64,000 nt of DNA, from assembly GCF_004359615.1 (NCBI RefSeq), contig NZ_SCWA01000004.1, positions 100,982 through 164,981 on the forward strand, given 5' to 3'. The translations under genes were made by a program, and so were the position numbers. Under the pieces are notes generated by a model. It searched no databases. It saw only the letters and a program-made list of their open reading frames with translations, and was not told where the DNA came from. This document shows, piece by piece, positions 27,937 to 37,940 of this stretch. The number at the start of each line of letters is the position of its first letter. Position 1 is the stretch's first letter. Source of the DNA: Macrococcus brunensis (GTDB taxonomy: Bacteria > Bacillota > Bacilli > Staphylococcales > Staphylococcaceae).

Positions 27937-28728
27937 TCACTCGCTCCTTCTTTCAAGAATAGAGAGGATGCCTTTGTTGTAAGGGAAGTCTGCATGTTTT
28001 AAATGTCGTTCTTTCGCTTCAGCTGTTGCGTTACTCACTAAATACCCATGTTTGACTGCATTTAGCATCTTAATATCATTGCCGCTGTCACCAAACGCAT
28101 AAGTCTCGTCAAAGTCGATGTCATATTTCTGGATAAGATAACGCACGATGGCATCTTTACCCGCACTCTCCGGGAAAAAGTCCACATCGTAACAGTCAGC
28201 AGGGTCACCGATCAACGGATTGCATTTACTGATGTTGACGATTAAGTGCTGTGCTTCTGCCGTAGCGCGTATCTGCTGGAACCGGCGTTCGTCTTCCTCT
28301 CTATTTGTTTCACGATAATAATAATTACGTGAGAAAGGCGCATCTACAAAAAGTTCCTGTACCATCAGCTGGATGTCACGGTCTGCAAGTGATTTTTCAA
28401 CATCCAGAATCGTCGACTTTGTAAAACCTTGCTGCATCAGCATCTTTTCGTAGTCAAGGTCATAAATTTCTTCGCCGTCTTTATAATAGTAGAGTTCTGT
28501 ACCAGAATTACAGGCAATGAAGTGAGGATATTCCATCTCCATTTCGTCTAGACAGCCTTTAATCATATCAAGCGTGCTGGCGGAGACGATACCGAACAGC
28601 AGGTGGCGTTCTTTGTTCAGATAATCCATGAGTGCTTTAACGTCTTTAGCATTATTTCGGTCATGGGCGAAGTAAGTTTCATCAAAATCAGAGCAGACAA
28701 GTGTGCGGATTGATTCAGGAAACAGCAT
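27937..28728 (-). CDS. HAD-superfamily hydrolase (Cof/sucrose-phosphatase-like)
   Basis: About 263 residues. HAD motif I is CSDFDETYF near residue 12, motif II SAST near 45, and motif IV FGDSGNDIKMLNAVKHGYLVSNAT near 215. The cap is inserted between motifs II and III (type C2B), like the Cof and sucrose-6-phosphate phosphatase groups. The start ATG at 28728 is set by AGGAGG eight bases upstream. It probably dephosphorylates a small sugar phosphate; the substrate is unknown. First gene of a two-gene operon. Confidence 0.87.
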   Translation of the reverse strand: MLFPESIRTLVCSDFDETYFAHDRNNAKDVKALMDYLNKERHLLFGIVSASTLDMIKGCLDEMEMEYPHFIACNSGTELYYYKDGEEIYDLDYEKMLMQQGFTKSTILDVEKSLADRDIQLMVQELFVDAPFSRNYYYRETNREEDERRFQQIRATAEAQHLIVNISKCNPLIGDPADCYDVDFFPESAGKDAIVRYLIQKYDIDFDETYAFGDSGNDIKMLNAVKHGYLVSNATAEAKERHLKHADFPYNKGILSILERRSE

Positions 28729-28832
28729 GCAGAAAACCTCCTTATTTTCAAATAGCATACAGTACTTAAGATGTGAACTCAACTGAAAGAATGCTATAAT
28801 GATGCAATGACTTTACGAGAAGGAATGATAGG

Positions 28833-30950
28833 ATGAAATCAGTCGTACTTGCTGAGAAGCCGTCTGTTGCGCGTGATATTGCACGTGTCCTCGGCTGCAA
28901 TCAGAAAAAAGAAGGCTATATGGAAAACAACCGTTATATCGTCACATGGGCATTAGGTCATTTAGTGACGAATGCAGACCCGGAACAATACGACAATAAG
29001 TATAAGACATGGGACTTAAACGAACTGCCGATTCTGCCGAAGTATATGAAGACGGTCGTCATCGGTAAGACGCGTAAGCAGTTCAATACAGTGAAACATC
29101 AGATAGAGCGCAGTGATGTCAATGAAATCATCATCGCGACAGATGCCGGCCGCGAAGGAGAACTGGTGGCACGACTCATACTGGAGAAGTGTAAAGGGGA
29201 AAAACCTGTTAAACGTCTCTGGATCAGCTCGGTCACTGATAAAGCGATTAAAGATGGCTTCAATCAATTAAAAGACGGCCGCCAGTATCAGGGGCTGTAC
29301 GATGCTGCTTTGGCACGAAGTGAGGCTGACTGGATTGTCGGTATCAATGCAACACGTGCACTGACGACTAAATATGATGCACAGTTATCTACAGGTCGCG
29401 TTCAGACGCCGACATTGCAGATGGTCAAGCTGCGTCAGGATGAAATCAATCAGTTTAAGGCGCGTAAATATTACGGACTTGAAGCAGTTATAAATGGTAC
29501 GAAGTTCAGCGGGCCAAATCAGATTTTTGATGAAAGACAGATAGATGAGCTGCAGAAAAAGCTGCAGGGACTTGAAGCGGTCGTGAATGCTGTCGACAGT
29601 CAGGAGAAAAAGAAATATCCTGATAAACTGTATGACCTGACATCACTTCAGCAGGAAGCTTATAAACGCTACAAATACTCTGCTAAAGAAACGCTGAGTA
29701 CGATGCAGAACTTATATGAAAGCCATAAACTGGTGACGTATCCCCGAACAGATGCCAACTATTTAACAGAAGATATGGTACCAACACTTCGTGACCGCGT
29801 CGCAGCACTCAGCGGCACGCAGTTCAGACCTGTTGTCGTTGAACTGATCAAGACACAGATTAAAGGCAGCAAACATTTTATTGATGATTCAAAAGTATCC
29901 GATCACCATGCGATTGTGCCGACAGAAGTCAAGGCGCGTCCGGGTGATCTGACGCTCCGCGAACGTCATATATATGAGCTGATTGCAGAACGGTTCCTGA
30001 GCGTACTCTTAAAACCTTATCGTTATGAACTGCAGACCGTGAAAGTGACGATCGGCGACACGGTCTTCACTGCGAAACACGAACGACCAGTCGAACTTGG
30101 TTTTAAAGCTTTATATGAACAGCTGACTGAAAGAGCTGCACTGGCATTCAAAAAAGGTGACCGCTTAAATGCAAAGCTAACGAAGACATACGGTGAAACA
30201 ACACCGCCTCCATATTTCAATGAGGGAACGCTGCTGAAAGCGATGGAAAATCCTGCAGCTATCTTCAAGCTGGATAAAGAAAGTCGTTCAACCCTGAAAG
30301 AAACAGGGGGTATTGGTACCGTAGCGACAAGAGCAGATATTATAGAGAAGCTTTATAATCTGAATGCCATTGAATCGTCTGACGGCAAACTTCGCGTCAC
30401 TAATAAAGGGAAACAGCTGCTGGAACTTGCGCCTGCTGAACTGAAATCGCCGGAACTGACAGCAGAGTGGGAACACAAACTGACGCTGATTGAACGCGGT
30501 AAATACAACCGAAAAGCGTTTATCGGTGAAATGAGAACATTTACGGAACAGCTGATTCAAGGAATCAAAGACAGTGAAGATAAATTCAAGCATGACAATC
30601 TGACGTCAACTGAATGTCCGACGTGTGGTAAGTTTATGCTCGAAATCAAGACGAAGAATACGAAGATGCTGGTCTGTCAGGATCCGCAGTGTAAGACGAA
30701 GAAAAATGTCCAGCGTAAGACGAATGCCCGCTGTCCGAACTGTAAGAAGAAGCTGACGCTCCATGGCAAAGGACCGAAGGCGATGTACAGCTGTACATGC
30801 GGATTCCATGAGACGCAGGAACAGATGGATAAGAGATTCAGTTCCAAGAAAACAGGAAAAGTATCACGTAATGACATCAAGAAGTATACGCAGAAAGAAG
30901 AACCAGTCAATAACCCGTTTGCCGATGCATTAAAAGGATTGAAATTATGA
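28833..30950 (+). CDS. topB: DNA topoisomerase III
   Basis: A 705-residue type IA topoisomerase. The Toprim domain is visible in [20 protein letters not shown] and [11 protein letters not shown] (metal-binding Asp/Glu), followed by the TopB gate domains; the active-site tyrosine is in [12 protein letters not shown] near residue 310. The C-terminus has zinc-ribbon motifs [16 protein letters not shown] and CPNCKKK and a basic tail. It decatenates DNA and resolves recombination intermediates. TATAAT at 28795-28800 is a likely -10. In S. aureus topB also lies near rpsJ. Confidence 0.95.
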   Translation: MKSVVLAEKPSVARDIARVLGCNQKKEGYMENNRYIVTWALGHLVTNADPEQYDNKYKTWDLNELPILPKYMKTVVIGKTRKQFNTVKHQIERSDVNEIIIATDAGREGELVARLILEKCKGEKPVKRLWISSVTDKAIKDGFNQLKDGRQYQGLYDAALARSEADWIVGINATRALTTKYDAQLSTGRVQTPTLQMVKLRQDEINQFKARKYYGLEAVINGTKFSGPNQIFDERQIDELQKKLQGLEAVVNAVDSQEKKKYPDKLYDLTSLQQEAYKRYKYSAKETLSTMQNLYESHKLVTYPRTDANYLTEDMVPTLRDRVAALSGTQFRPVVVELIKTQIKGSKHFIDDSKVSDHHAIVPTEVKARPGDLTLRERHIYELIAERFLSVLLKPYRYELQTVKVTIGDTVFTAKHERPVELGFKALYEQLTERAALAFKKGDRLNAKLTKTYGETTPPPYFNEGTLLKAMENPAAIFKLDKESRSTLKETGGIGTVATRADIIEKLYNLNAIESSDGKLRVTNKGKQLLELAPAELKSPELTAEWEHKLTLIERGKYNRKAFIGEMRTFTEQLIQGIKDSEDKFKHDNLTSTECPTCGKFMLEIKTKNTKMLVCQDPQCKTKKNVQRKTNARCPNCKKKLTLHGKGPKAMYSCTCGFHETQEQMDKRFSSKKTGKVSRNDIKKYTQKEEPVNNPFADALKGLKL

Positions 30951-30976
30951 GACTGCCTATAGAGGTAGTCTTTTTT
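30950..30976 (+). terminator. Rho-independent terminator after topB
   Basis: AGACTGCCT pairs with AGGTAGTCT (one G-T pair) around a four-base loop and is followed by six Ts. It begins at the topB stop codon. Confidence 0.85.
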
Positions 30977-30980
30977 AGTT

Positions 30981-31026
30981 AAATAACGAACAAAAAAGGA
31001 TTATTTATTATGAATGTTCGATTTCT
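30981..31026. promoter_or_regulatory. Candidate PurR operator (paired PurBoxes) before pbuG
   Basis: AT-rich sequence around CGAAC (30987-30991) faces an inverted GTTCG (31016-31020), with 24 bases between the cores. This is close to the arrangement of Bacillus/Staphylococcus PurR sites: two AT-flanked CCGAAC boxes in inverted orientation about 17 bases apart once the flanks are counted. The following gene is a purine base permease, the expected class of target. The first C of each CCGAAC core is replaced by A or T. Confidence 0.6.
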
Positions 31027-31093
31027 TATTGCTTTTTACTGAGTCGCGTAATAGAATATACAAGTATTTTAAAAAAGAACGTAAGGAGTTAAT

Positions 31094-32431
31094 ATGAAGA
31101 ATTATTTTAAATTCGATGAACTCGGCACTAACTATAAGCGCGAGATTCTCGGTGGTCTTACTACTTTCTTATCAATGGCCTATATTCTAGCTGTCAATCC
31201 AGCGATGTTATCACTTAAAGATGTGCCTGATCTGCCAGACGCAATGCGTATGGATGCAGGCGCAGTATTCGTTGCAACGATCCTTGCTTCAATCGTCGGC
31301 TGTCTCTTCATGGGACTTATCGCCAATTATCCGATCGCACTCGCACCAGGTATGGGACTGAATGCATTCTTCGCGTTCACAGTTGTTCTGACATACGGTA
31401 TCCCGTGGCAGATTGGTCTGACAGGTGTTCTCTTCTCAGGACTGATTTTTGCGCTTTTAACCATGAGCGGCTGGCGTGAAACGATCATCAACGCCATACC
31501 GTTCGAACTGAAGATGGCCGTCTCAGCAGGTATCGGTCTCTTTATTACTTTTGTCGGATTAAAAGGTGCAGGCATTGTCGCGCCAAGTAAAGCGACATTG
31601 GTAACAATCGGTAACATCCACGACCCGCATGTCCTACTTGCAGTCGGGGGTATCGTCATTACTGTCATTTTAATGGCACGTAAAGTACCAGGCAGTATCT
31701 TTATCGGGATGATGCTGACAGCTATCTTCGGTATGATATTTGGTCTGATTGATCCGCCAAAACAGATCATCAGCCAGGTTCCAAGTGTTGAACCGACATT
31801 CGGTAAAGCATTTGAAGCGTTTCAGGATCCTGGCCAGTTACTGACATGGCATTTCGTTGCAGTCGTACTGACATTCCTTTTCATCGATTTCTTTGATACA
31901 GCAGGGACATTAGTGGCTGTAGCGAACCAGGCAGGGTTTGTTAAAGACAATAAATTACCACGTGCTGGCCGTGCACTCTTTGCGGATTCACTCGCGACAA
32001 TGACTGGTGCAGTCTTCGGTACTTCAACAACAACTTCTTACATTGAATCATCAGCAGGTGTAGCAGTCGGTGCACGTACAGGTTTTGCCAGTGTAATCAC
32101 AGCACTTTGCTTTGCATTAGCCTTATTCTTCTCGCCACTGATGGCGGTCGTGACGAGTGCTGTAACAGCACCGGCACTCGTGATTGTTGGTGTACTTATG
32201 GTCTCTAACTTAAGTAAAATCGAATGGGACCGTTTTGAAATCGCGGTACCGGCATTCCTGACGATGATCATGATGCCGCTGACATATTCAATCGCAACAG
32301 GTATCGCCTGTGGATTTATCTTCTATCCGATTACAATGATTATGGCAGGCAGAAGAAAAGAGATTCATCCTATTATGTATGTACTCTTTATCGTGTTTGT
32401 TCTTTACTTCATATTTGTACAACATTCATAA
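31094..32431 (+). CDS. pbuG: Hypoxanthine/guanine permease, AzgA/PbuG type (NCS2)
   Basis: A 445-residue purine permease of the AzgA-like NCS2 family with about 13 helices. Family marks are REILGGLTTFLSMAYILAVN at the N-terminus, APGMGLNAFFAFTVV near 85, FIDFFDTAGTLVAVANQAG near 265 and SLATMTGAVFGTSTTTSYIE near 305. It imports hypoxanthine and guanine for salvage. The RBS is AAGGAG. The paired PurBox-like sites upstream point to PurR control; no purine riboswitch fold is evident in the 120-base leader. The gene sits between topB and the S10 operon, as in staphylococci. Confidence 0.92.
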   Translation: MKNYFKFDELGTNYKREILGGLTTFLSMAYILAVNPAMLSLKDVPDLPDAMRMDAGAVFVATILASIVGCLFMGLIANYPIALAPGMGLNAFFAFTVVLTYGIPWQIGLTGVLFSGLIFALLTMSGWRETIINAIPFELKMAVSAGIGLFITFVGLKGAGIVAPSKATLVTIGNIHDPHVLLAVGGIVITVILMARKVPGSIFIGMMLTAIFGMIFGLIDPPKQIISQVPSVEPTFGKAFEAFQDPGQLLTWHFVAVVLTFLFIDFFDTAGTLVAVANQAGFVKDNKLPRAGRALFADSLATMTGAVFGTSTTTSYIESSAGVAVGARTGFASVITALCFALALFFSPLMAVVTSAVTAPALVIVGVLMVSNLSKIEWDRFEIAVPAFLTMIMMPLTYSIATGIACGFIFYPITMIMAGRRKEIHPIMYVLFIVFVLYFIFVQHS

Positions 32432-32457
32432 GAATGGCTGCGGCCATTCTTTTTTTG
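32431..32457 (+). terminator. Rho-independent terminator after pbuG
   Basis: AGAATGGC-TGCG-GCCATTCT, a perfect 8-bp stem, is followed by seven Ts. Confidence 0.92.
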
Positions 32458-32489
32458 TTTTGGTGCGAGATAGGGGTGGGGGGCATGTC

Positions 32490-32955
32490 GAGTTACCAGC
32501 GATAAACGGCAAATATCGCTGATAACTCAGGATAAAGAGACTGAACCAGGGAGTTACCAGCGATAAACGGTAAATATCACCAATAACTCAGGATAAAGAG
32601 GCTGAACCAGGGAGTTACCAGCGATAAACGGTAAATATCACCAATAACTCAGGATAAAGAGGCTGAACCAAGGAGTTACCAGCGATAAACGGCAAATATC
32701 GCTGATAACTCAGGATAAAGAGGCTGAACCAAGGAGTTACCAGCGATAAACGGTAAATATCACCAATAACTCAGGATAAAGAGGCTGAACCAAGGAGTTA
32801 CCAGCGATAAACGGTAAATATCGCTGATAACTCAGGATAAAGAGGCTGAACCAAGGAGTTACCAGCGATAAACGGTAAATATCACCAATAACTCAGGATA
32901 AAGAGGCTGAACCAGGGAGTTACCAGCGATAAACGGTAAATAACGCTGATAACTC
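32490..32955. repeat. Eight tandem 61-bp units, each an imperfect palindrome (hairpin array)
   Basis: Units start at 32490, 32551, 32612, 32673, 32734, 32795, 32856 and 32917, an exact 61-bp period. Each has a 39-base palindrome (left arm GAGTTACCAGCGATA, loop of nine bases, right arm in two main versions) and a constant 22-base linker; the last unit lacks the linker. Right arms TATCGCTGATAACTC and TATCACCAATAACTC alternate irregularly. It fills the 560-base space between the pbuG terminator and the terminator of the next minus-strand gene, and no protein is encoded. On the minus strand all arm differences become G-T or Watson-Crick pairs except one mismatch in the last unit. It is not CRISPR: the linkers are identical. 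Confidence 0.93.
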
Positions 32956-32980
32956 CAGTCTTTGCATAAATATCCCCGCA

Positions 32981-33018
32981 AAAAAATCGACCGCCCTTAG
33001 TTAAGGACAGTCGATTTT
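32981..33018. terminator. Terminator of the minus-strand membrane-protein gene (bidirectional)
   Basis: AAAAATCGAC pairs with GTCGATTTTT, with an inner CCTTA/TAAGG stem and two small mismatches. It directly follows the stop codon of the minus-strand gene ending at 33020 and has A/T-rich flanks on both sides. Confidence 0.85.
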
Positions 33019-33019
33019 T

Positions 33020-33415
33020 CTATTCATATCTTCTATTCACTGTTTTATCTGTATCCCCACCGTAGTAGACGTGTGTGTTACCGACTTGTTTCGGGAATGA
33101 CATGACGCGGATGATGAAGTAAATCATAATAAATGTCATCACCCAGTGAAGAATCATTGCAACGATAGGAACGAATGATATGAGACTGAAAACAATCCCT
33201 ACAATCGGTACCCATAAAAGTTCTTTAGAACGTCCATATTGATCAGCAAGCATCGCGGCAATCATAAGACCATAAATGATTAAACTAGTACCAATTGGAG
33301 CCCAGGCTGTAGATAACACATACAGGTCGCCGATAATCGGTAAGCCAAAAAATGCTTCACGCATCAATGCGATAATACCTAGTACTAAGAATAAAATACG
33401 AAATGAACTTTTCAT
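33020..33415 (-). CDS. Membrane protein of 131 residues, unknown
   Basis: Four hydrophobic helices (RILFLVLGIIALMREAFFG, then GTSLIIYGLMIAAMLA, LLWVPIVGIVFSLISFVPI and ILHWVMTFIMIYFIIRVM) and a polar tail with NTHVYYGGDTDK. The start at 33415 is set by AGGAGG seven bases upstream. No domain is recognised and it is monocistronic. It separates the hairpin array from the ribosomal protein promoter, reading away from the latter. Confidence 0.75.
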   Translation of the reverse strand: MKSSFRILFLVLGIIALMREAFFGLPIIGDLYVLSTAWAPIGTSLIIYGLMIAAMLADQYGRSKELLWVPIVGIVFSLISFVPIVAMILHWVMTFIMIYFIIRVMSFPKQVGNTHVYYGGDTDKTVNRRYE

Positions 33416-33517
33416 TAAATAACCTCCTTGTTTGTCGTCTTCCATCCATACATGCTCTTTCTAATGGAAGATACTTCTATTATACTATCTTTGGCAAAAT
33501 TCCTTAATTATAATGAC

Positions 33518-33546
33518 TTGCACCCAGCACTGATAATCGGTAGAAT
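33518..33546 (+). promoter_or_regulatory. Promoter P1 of the S10 operon
   Basis: -35 TTGCAC (33518-33523) and -10 TAGAAT (33541-33546), 17 bases apart, in the 346-base region between the minus-strand membrane gene and rpsJ. The bases from 33416 to about 33517 show nothing else. Confidence 0.6.
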
Positions 33547-33593
33547 ATAAAAATACGGTTTGAAAATAAAATCAACATTTCTAGTGTAAAGTG

Positions 33594-33622
33594 TTGATTT
33601 TTACAGTGAAGTCCTGTATTAT
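33594..33622 (+). promoter_or_regulatory. Promoter P2 of the S10 operon, overlapped by an inverted repeat
   Basis: -35 TTGATT (33594-33599) and -10 TATTAT (33617-33622), 17 bases apart. The -35 box forms the right arm of an inverted repeat (ATCAACA at 33571-33577 with TGTTGAT at 33592-33598), which might be a factor-binding site or chance. Confidence 0.55.
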
Positions 33623-33629
33623 ATCTACT

Positions 33630-34070
<441 letters not shown>

Positions 34071-34095
34071 TTTAAAGTAGGAGGTGCGACTTTCG

Positions 34096-34758
34096 ATGAC
34101 CAAAGGAATCTTAGGAAGAAAAGTGGGAATGACTCAAGTATTCGCTGAAAACGGTGAGTTAATTCCAGTAACTGTAGTAGAAGCAGCACAAAACGTTGTA
34201 TTACAAAAGAAAACTGACGAAGTTGATGGTTACTCATCAATTCAAATCGGTTTCGAAGACAAACAAGCATACAAAAAAGACCGTAAGTCTAATAAATATG
34301 CAACTAAGCCAGCTGAAGGCCATGCTAAAAAAGCAGGCACAGCGCCTAAGCGCTTCATTCGTGAATTCAGAAACGTAGATGCTTCTGAATACGAAGTAGG
34401 TCAAGAAGTCACTGTGGATACATTCCAAGCTGGTGACATCGTTGACGTGACAGGAACTTCAAAAGGTAAAGGTTTCCAAGGCGCAATCAAACGCCACGGA
34501 CAGTCACGTGGACCAATGAGTCACGGTTCTCGTTACCACAGACGCCCAGGTTCAATGGGTATGGCATCTGACGCTTCTAAAGTATTTAAAGGTAAAGCAT
34601 TACCAGGCCGTATGGGCGGTAATACTGTTACTATGCAAAACTTAGAAATCGTTAAAGTTGATGTTGAAAACAACGTTATCTTAGTTAAAGGTAATGTTCC
34701 AGGACCTAAAAAAGGATTAGTTAAAATCCAGACTTCAATTAAAAAAGGCAATAAATAA
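34096..34758 (+). CDS. rplC: 50S ribosomal protein L3
   Basis: About 220 residues. [15 protein letters not shown] is the canonical start and [20 protein letters not shown] forms the loop that reaches the peptidyl-transferase centre. I chose ATG 34096 as in other Staphylococcaceae although AGGAGG (34079-34084) is 11 bases away; an in-frame GTG at 34084 overlaps that site and would add four residues. Confidence 0.97.
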   Translation: MTKGILGRKVGMTQVFAENGELIPVTVVEAAQNVVLQKKTDEVDGYSSIQIGFEDKQAYKKDRKSNKYATKPAEGHAKKAGTAPKRFIREFRNVDASEYEVGQEVTVDTFQAGDIVDVTGTSKGKGFQGAIKRHGQSRGPMSHGSRYHRRPGSMGMASDASKVFKGKALPGRMGGNTVTMQNLEIVKVDVENNVILVKGNVPGPKKGLVKIQTSIKKGNK

Positions 34759-34782
34759 TAGCTGAAAGGAGGACATAACATA

Positions 34783-35406
34783 ATGGCTAATTATGATGTA
34801 TTAAAAGTAGATGGATCTAAAGCAGGTTCAATCGAATTAAACGACAACGTATTCGGTATCGAACCTAATCAACATGTATTATTCGAAGCAATCAATCTTC
34901 AACGTGCTTCACTTCGTCAAGGTACGCACTCAGTAAAAAACCGTTCAGCAGTACGCGGTGGTGGACGTAAACCTTGGAAACAAAAAGGAACTGGCCGTGC
35001 TCGTCAAGGTACAATCCGTGCGCCACAATGGCGTGGTGGTGGTATCGTATTCGGACCAACACCAAGAAGCTACTCTTACAAAATGCCTAAGAAGATGCGC
35101 CGCTTAGCGCTTCGTTCAGCATTATCAGCTAAAGTAAGAGACAACGAATTCACAGTTCTTGATGCATTAACATTCAATGCTCCAAAAACAAAAGAATTCA
35201 AATCAATGGCAACGACACTTGAATTGCCTAAAAAAGTACTTTTCGTTATTGACGCTGAAGACATTAACGTGTTCTTATCAGCTCGTAACATCCCTGGTGT
35301 GACAGTTGTAACTGCATCTGGTCTGAACGTTTTAGATATCGTTCATGCTAACCAAGTAGTGATGACTCAAGCAGCAGTTCAAAAAGTAGAGGAGGTGCTC
35401 GGTTAA
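34783..35406 (+). CDS. rplD: 50S ribosomal protein L4
   Basis: A 207-residue protein with the long extended loop [20 protein letters not shown] near residues 63-82 that lines the peptide exit tunnel, where macrolide-resistance changes occur in other species; the loop looks standard. L4 is the likely autoregulator of this operon. Its stop overlaps the rplW start by one base. Confidence 0.98.
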   Translation: MANYDVLKVDGSKAGSIELNDNVFGIEPNQHVLFEAINLQRASLRQGTHSVKNRSAVRGGGRKPWKQKGTGRARQGTIRAPQWRGGGIVFGPTPRSYSYKMPKKMRRLALRSALSAKVRDNEFTVLDALTFNAPKTKEFKSMATTLELPKKVLFVIDAEDINVFLSARNIPGVTVVTASGLNVLDIVHANQVVMTQAAVQKVEEVLG

Positions 35407-35681
35407 TGGAAGCTCGCGATATCATTAAGCGCCCCGTAATCACTGAACGTTCATCTGAGCAGATGGCTGACGAGAAGTATACATTCGATGTAGACACTCG
35501 CGCTAACAAAACTCAAATCAAAATTGCGATTGAAGAAATCTTCAACGTTAAAGTTGATAAAGTGAACGTAATGAACTACAAAGCGAAAAAGAAACGTGTA
35601 GGTCGCTACACTGGCTACACAAACAAACGTAGAAAAGCAATCGTTACATTAAAAGAAGGATCAATCGATTTCTTCAACTAA
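35406..35681 (+). CDS. rplW: 50S ribosomal protein L23
   Basis: A 91-residue protein beginning [20 protein letters not shown], the classical L23 start. It sits at the tunnel exit and docks trigger factor and the signal recognition particle. Translation is coupled to rplD (TAATG). Confidence 0.98.
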   Translation: MEARDIIKRPVITERSSEQMADEKYTFDVDTRANKTQIKIAIEEIFNVKVDKVNVMNYKAKKKRVGRYTGYTNKRRKAIVTLKEGSIDFFN

Positions 35682-35716
35682 AAATAAACATTTACCATTA
35701 AGGAGGTAAAACGACA

Positions 35717-36547
35717 ATGGCAATTAAACATTATAAGCCAATAACAAACGGTCGTCGTAATATGACAGGTTCAGATTTCGCTGAAATTACGTCAACGTCA
35801 CCTGAAAAGTCATTACTTGAGCCCCTTCCGAGAAAAGCGGGTCGTAACAACCAAGGTAAATTGACTGTACGTCACAGAGGTGGCGGTCATAAACGTCAGT
35901 ACCGTGTTATTGATTTCAAACGTAATAAAGATGGTATTCCAGGTAAAGTCGCTACTATCGAGTACGATCCAAACCGTTCAGCGAATATCGCATTAATCCA
36001 CTACTTAGATGGTGAAAAACGTTATATCATCGCGCCTAAAGGCTTAGTTGTTGGTCAAGAAATCAACAACGGTCCAGAAGCAGATATTAAAGTAGGTAAC
36101 GCATTACCACTTATCAACATCCCAGTCGGTACAGTTATCCACAATATCGAGTTAAAACCAGGCAAAGGTGGTCAGTTAGTACGTTCAGCTGGTACATCTG
36201 CTCAAGTACTTGGTAAAGAAGGTAAATACGTTCTTGTTCGTCTTAAATCTGGTGAAGTTCGTATGATCCTTTCAACTTGCCGTGCTACAATCGGTCAAGT
36301 AGGTAACGAACAACACGAACTTATCAACATCGGTAAAGCCGGTCGTTCTAGATGGAAAGGCAAACGCCCAACTGTTCGTGGTTCTGTAATGAACCCTAAC
36401 GATCACCCACACGGTGGTGGTGAAGGACGTACTTCAATCGGACGTAAATCTCCAATGTCTCCATGGGGTAAACCAACCCTTGGTAAGAAAACTCGTAAAA
36501 AGAAAAACCGTTCTAACAAACTTATCGTTCGTGGACGTAAGAAATAA
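35717..36547 (+). CDS. rplB: 50S ribosomal protein L2
   Basis: A 276-residue protein with the peptidyl-transferase-associated C-terminal segment [16 protein letters not shown] that contains the conserved histidine, and [20 protein letters not shown] near residue 45. Full length. The RBS is AAGGAGG. Confidence 0.98.
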   Translation: MAIKHYKPITNGRRNMTGSDFAEITSTSPEKSLLEPLPRKAGRNNQGKLTVRHRGGGHKRQYRVIDFKRNKDGIPGKVATIEYDPNRSANIALIHYLDGEKRYIIAPKGLVVGQEINNGPEADIKVGNALPLINIPVGTVIHNIELKPGKGGQLVRSAGTSAQVLGKEGKYVLVRLKSGEVRMILSTCRATIGQVGNEQHELINIGKAGRSRWKGKRPTVRGSVMNPNDHPHGGGEGRTSIGRKSPMSPWGKPTLGKKTRKKKNRSNKLIVRGRKK

Positions 36548-36556
36548 TAAAATCAA

Positions 36557-36593
36557 CTTGCTGACTGCGGCATAAGCCGCAGTGTACAGCAGG
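36557..36593 (+). promoter_or_regulatory. Two-part hairpin in the rplB-rpsS gap
   Basis: An inner perfect stem CTGCGGC-ATAA-GCCGCAG is extended by an outer stem CTTGCTG / CAGCAGG across a small internal loop. There is no T-run. It is the most GC-rich point in an otherwise tightly packed operon and may be a processing, stability or protein-binding site. Confidence 0.6.
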
Positions 36594-36612
36594 ATAAGAG
36601 GGAGGCGCCACA

Positions 36613-36891
36613 ATGGCTCGTAGTCTTAAAAAAGGACCTTTCGTTGACGATCACTTAATGAAAAAAGTTGAAGCAATGGAAGCAAACACTAAAAAATCAG
36701 TAATTAAAACTTGGTCTCGTCGCTCTACTATTTTCCCTAACTTCATCGGCCACACTATCGCAGTATACGATGGACGTAAACACGTGCCTGTATTCGTAAC
36801 TGAAGATATGGTTGGACACAAATTAGGCGAATTCGCACCTACACGTACTTACAAAGGTCACGGTGCAGACGACAAGAAAACTAAACGCTAA
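36613..36891 (+). CDS. rpsS: 30S ribosomal protein S19
   Basis: A 92-residue protein starting [18 protein letters not shown] and containing [20 protein letters not shown], canonical S19. The RBS GGGAGG stands shortly after the intergenic hairpin. Confidence 0.98.
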   Translation: MARSLKKGPFVDDHLMKKVEAMEANTKKSVIKTWSRRSTIFPNFIGHTIAVYDGRKHVPVFVTEDMVGHKLGEFAPTRTYKGHGADDKKTKR

Positions 36892-36915
36892 TTTCATATT
36901 TAAGGAGGAGAAACC

Positions 36916-37257
36916 ATGGAAGCAAAAGCGGTAGCAAGAACAATCCGTATCGCACCTCGTAAAGTGAGATTAGTTTTAGATCTTATCCGAGGTAAAGAAG
37001 TTGGCGAAGCAATTGCCATCTTAAAATTAACAAATAAAGCATCTTCACCAGTAGTGGAAAAATTATTAATGTCAGCTTTAGCAAACGCTGAGCATAACTA
37101 CGAAATGAACATCGACACTTTAGTGGTTAAAGAAGCATATGCTAACGAAGGTCCGACTTTAAAACGTTTCCGCCCACGTGCACAAGGCCGTGCGAGCGCG
37201 ATCAACAAACGTACTAGTCATATCACTATCGTAGTAGCAGATAAAGAAGCTAAATAA
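36916..37257 (+). CDS. rplV: 50S ribosomal protein L22
   Basis: A 113-residue protein. [20 protein letters not shown] and the beta-hairpin segment [20 protein letters not shown] that lines the exit tunnel are standard. The RBS is AAGGAGGAG. Confidence 0.98.
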   Translation: MEAKAVARTIRIAPRKVRLVLDLIRGKEVGEAIAILKLTNKASSPVVEKLLMSALANAEHNYEMNIDTLVVKEAYANEGPTLKRFRPRAQGRASAINKRTSHITIVVADKEAK

Positions 37258-37284
37258 TTAATATCTCATTAAGGAGGGAATACA

Positions 37285-37938
37285 GTGGGTCAAAAAATTA
37301 ATCCTATCGGACTTCGTGTCGGTATCATCCGTGACTGGGATGCGAAATGGTATGCAGAAAAAGATTTCGCTACTCTGTTACACGAAGACTTAAAAATTCG
37401 TAAATATATCGCAGAAAACTTAAAAGACGCTTCTGTTTCTCGTGTAGAAATCGAACGTGCAGCTAATCGCGTTAATATCGCTATCCACACTGGTAAACCT
37501 GGTATGGTTATCGGTAAAGGCGGTTCTGAAATCGAAAAATTACGTAACAACTTAAACGGTTTAACTGGCAAACGCGTACACATCAACGTTGTTGAAATCA
37601 AGAAAGTTGATATGGATGCAACACTTGTTGCTGAAAACATCGCTCGTCAATTAGAAAACCGTGCATCATTCCGTCGCGCTCAGAAACAAGCAATTCAACG
37701 TGCTATGAAACTTGGTGCTAAAGGTATCAAAACTCAAGTATCAGGTCGTTTAGGTGGTGCGGATATCGCACGTGCTGAGCAATATTCTGAAGGAACTGTT
37801 CCACTTCATACATTACGTGCTGACATCGATTACGCACATGCTGAAGCAGACACTACTTATGGTAAATTAGGTGTTAAAGTATGGATCTACCGTGGAGAAG
37901 TTCTTCCTACTAAGAAGTCTAGTGAAGGAGGAAAATAA
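37285..37938 (+). CDS. rpsC: 30S ribosomal protein S3
   Basis: A 217-residue protein with a KH domain ([16 protein letters not shown] near 73-88) and the C-terminal domain ending in GEVLPTKK; it helps unwind mRNA at the entry channel. It starts with GTG ([13 protein letters not shown]), preceded by AAGGAGGG. Confidence 0.97.
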   Translation: MGQKINPIGLRVGIIRDWDAKWYAEKDFATLLHEDLKIRKYIAENLKDASVSRVEIERAANRVNIAIHTGKPGMVIGKGGSEIEKLRNNLNGLTGKRVHINVVEIKKVDMDATLVAENIARQLENRASFRRAQKQAIQRAMKLGAKGIKTQVSGRLGGADIARAEQYSEGTVPLHTLRADIDYAHAEADTTYGKLGVKVWIYRGEVLPTKKSSEGGK

Positions 37939-37940
37939 TA

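Noticed and set aside
30978..31093. Purine riboswitch before pbuG
   Set aside because: The leader lacks the three-way junction and loop-loop sequence of purine riboswitches and has no terminator; PurR-type boxes explain the region better.
32490..32955. CRISPR array
   Set aside because: The regularly spaced palindromes look CRISPR-like, but the 22-base linkers are the same in every unit, the palindrome is 39 bases long, and no cas gene is near.
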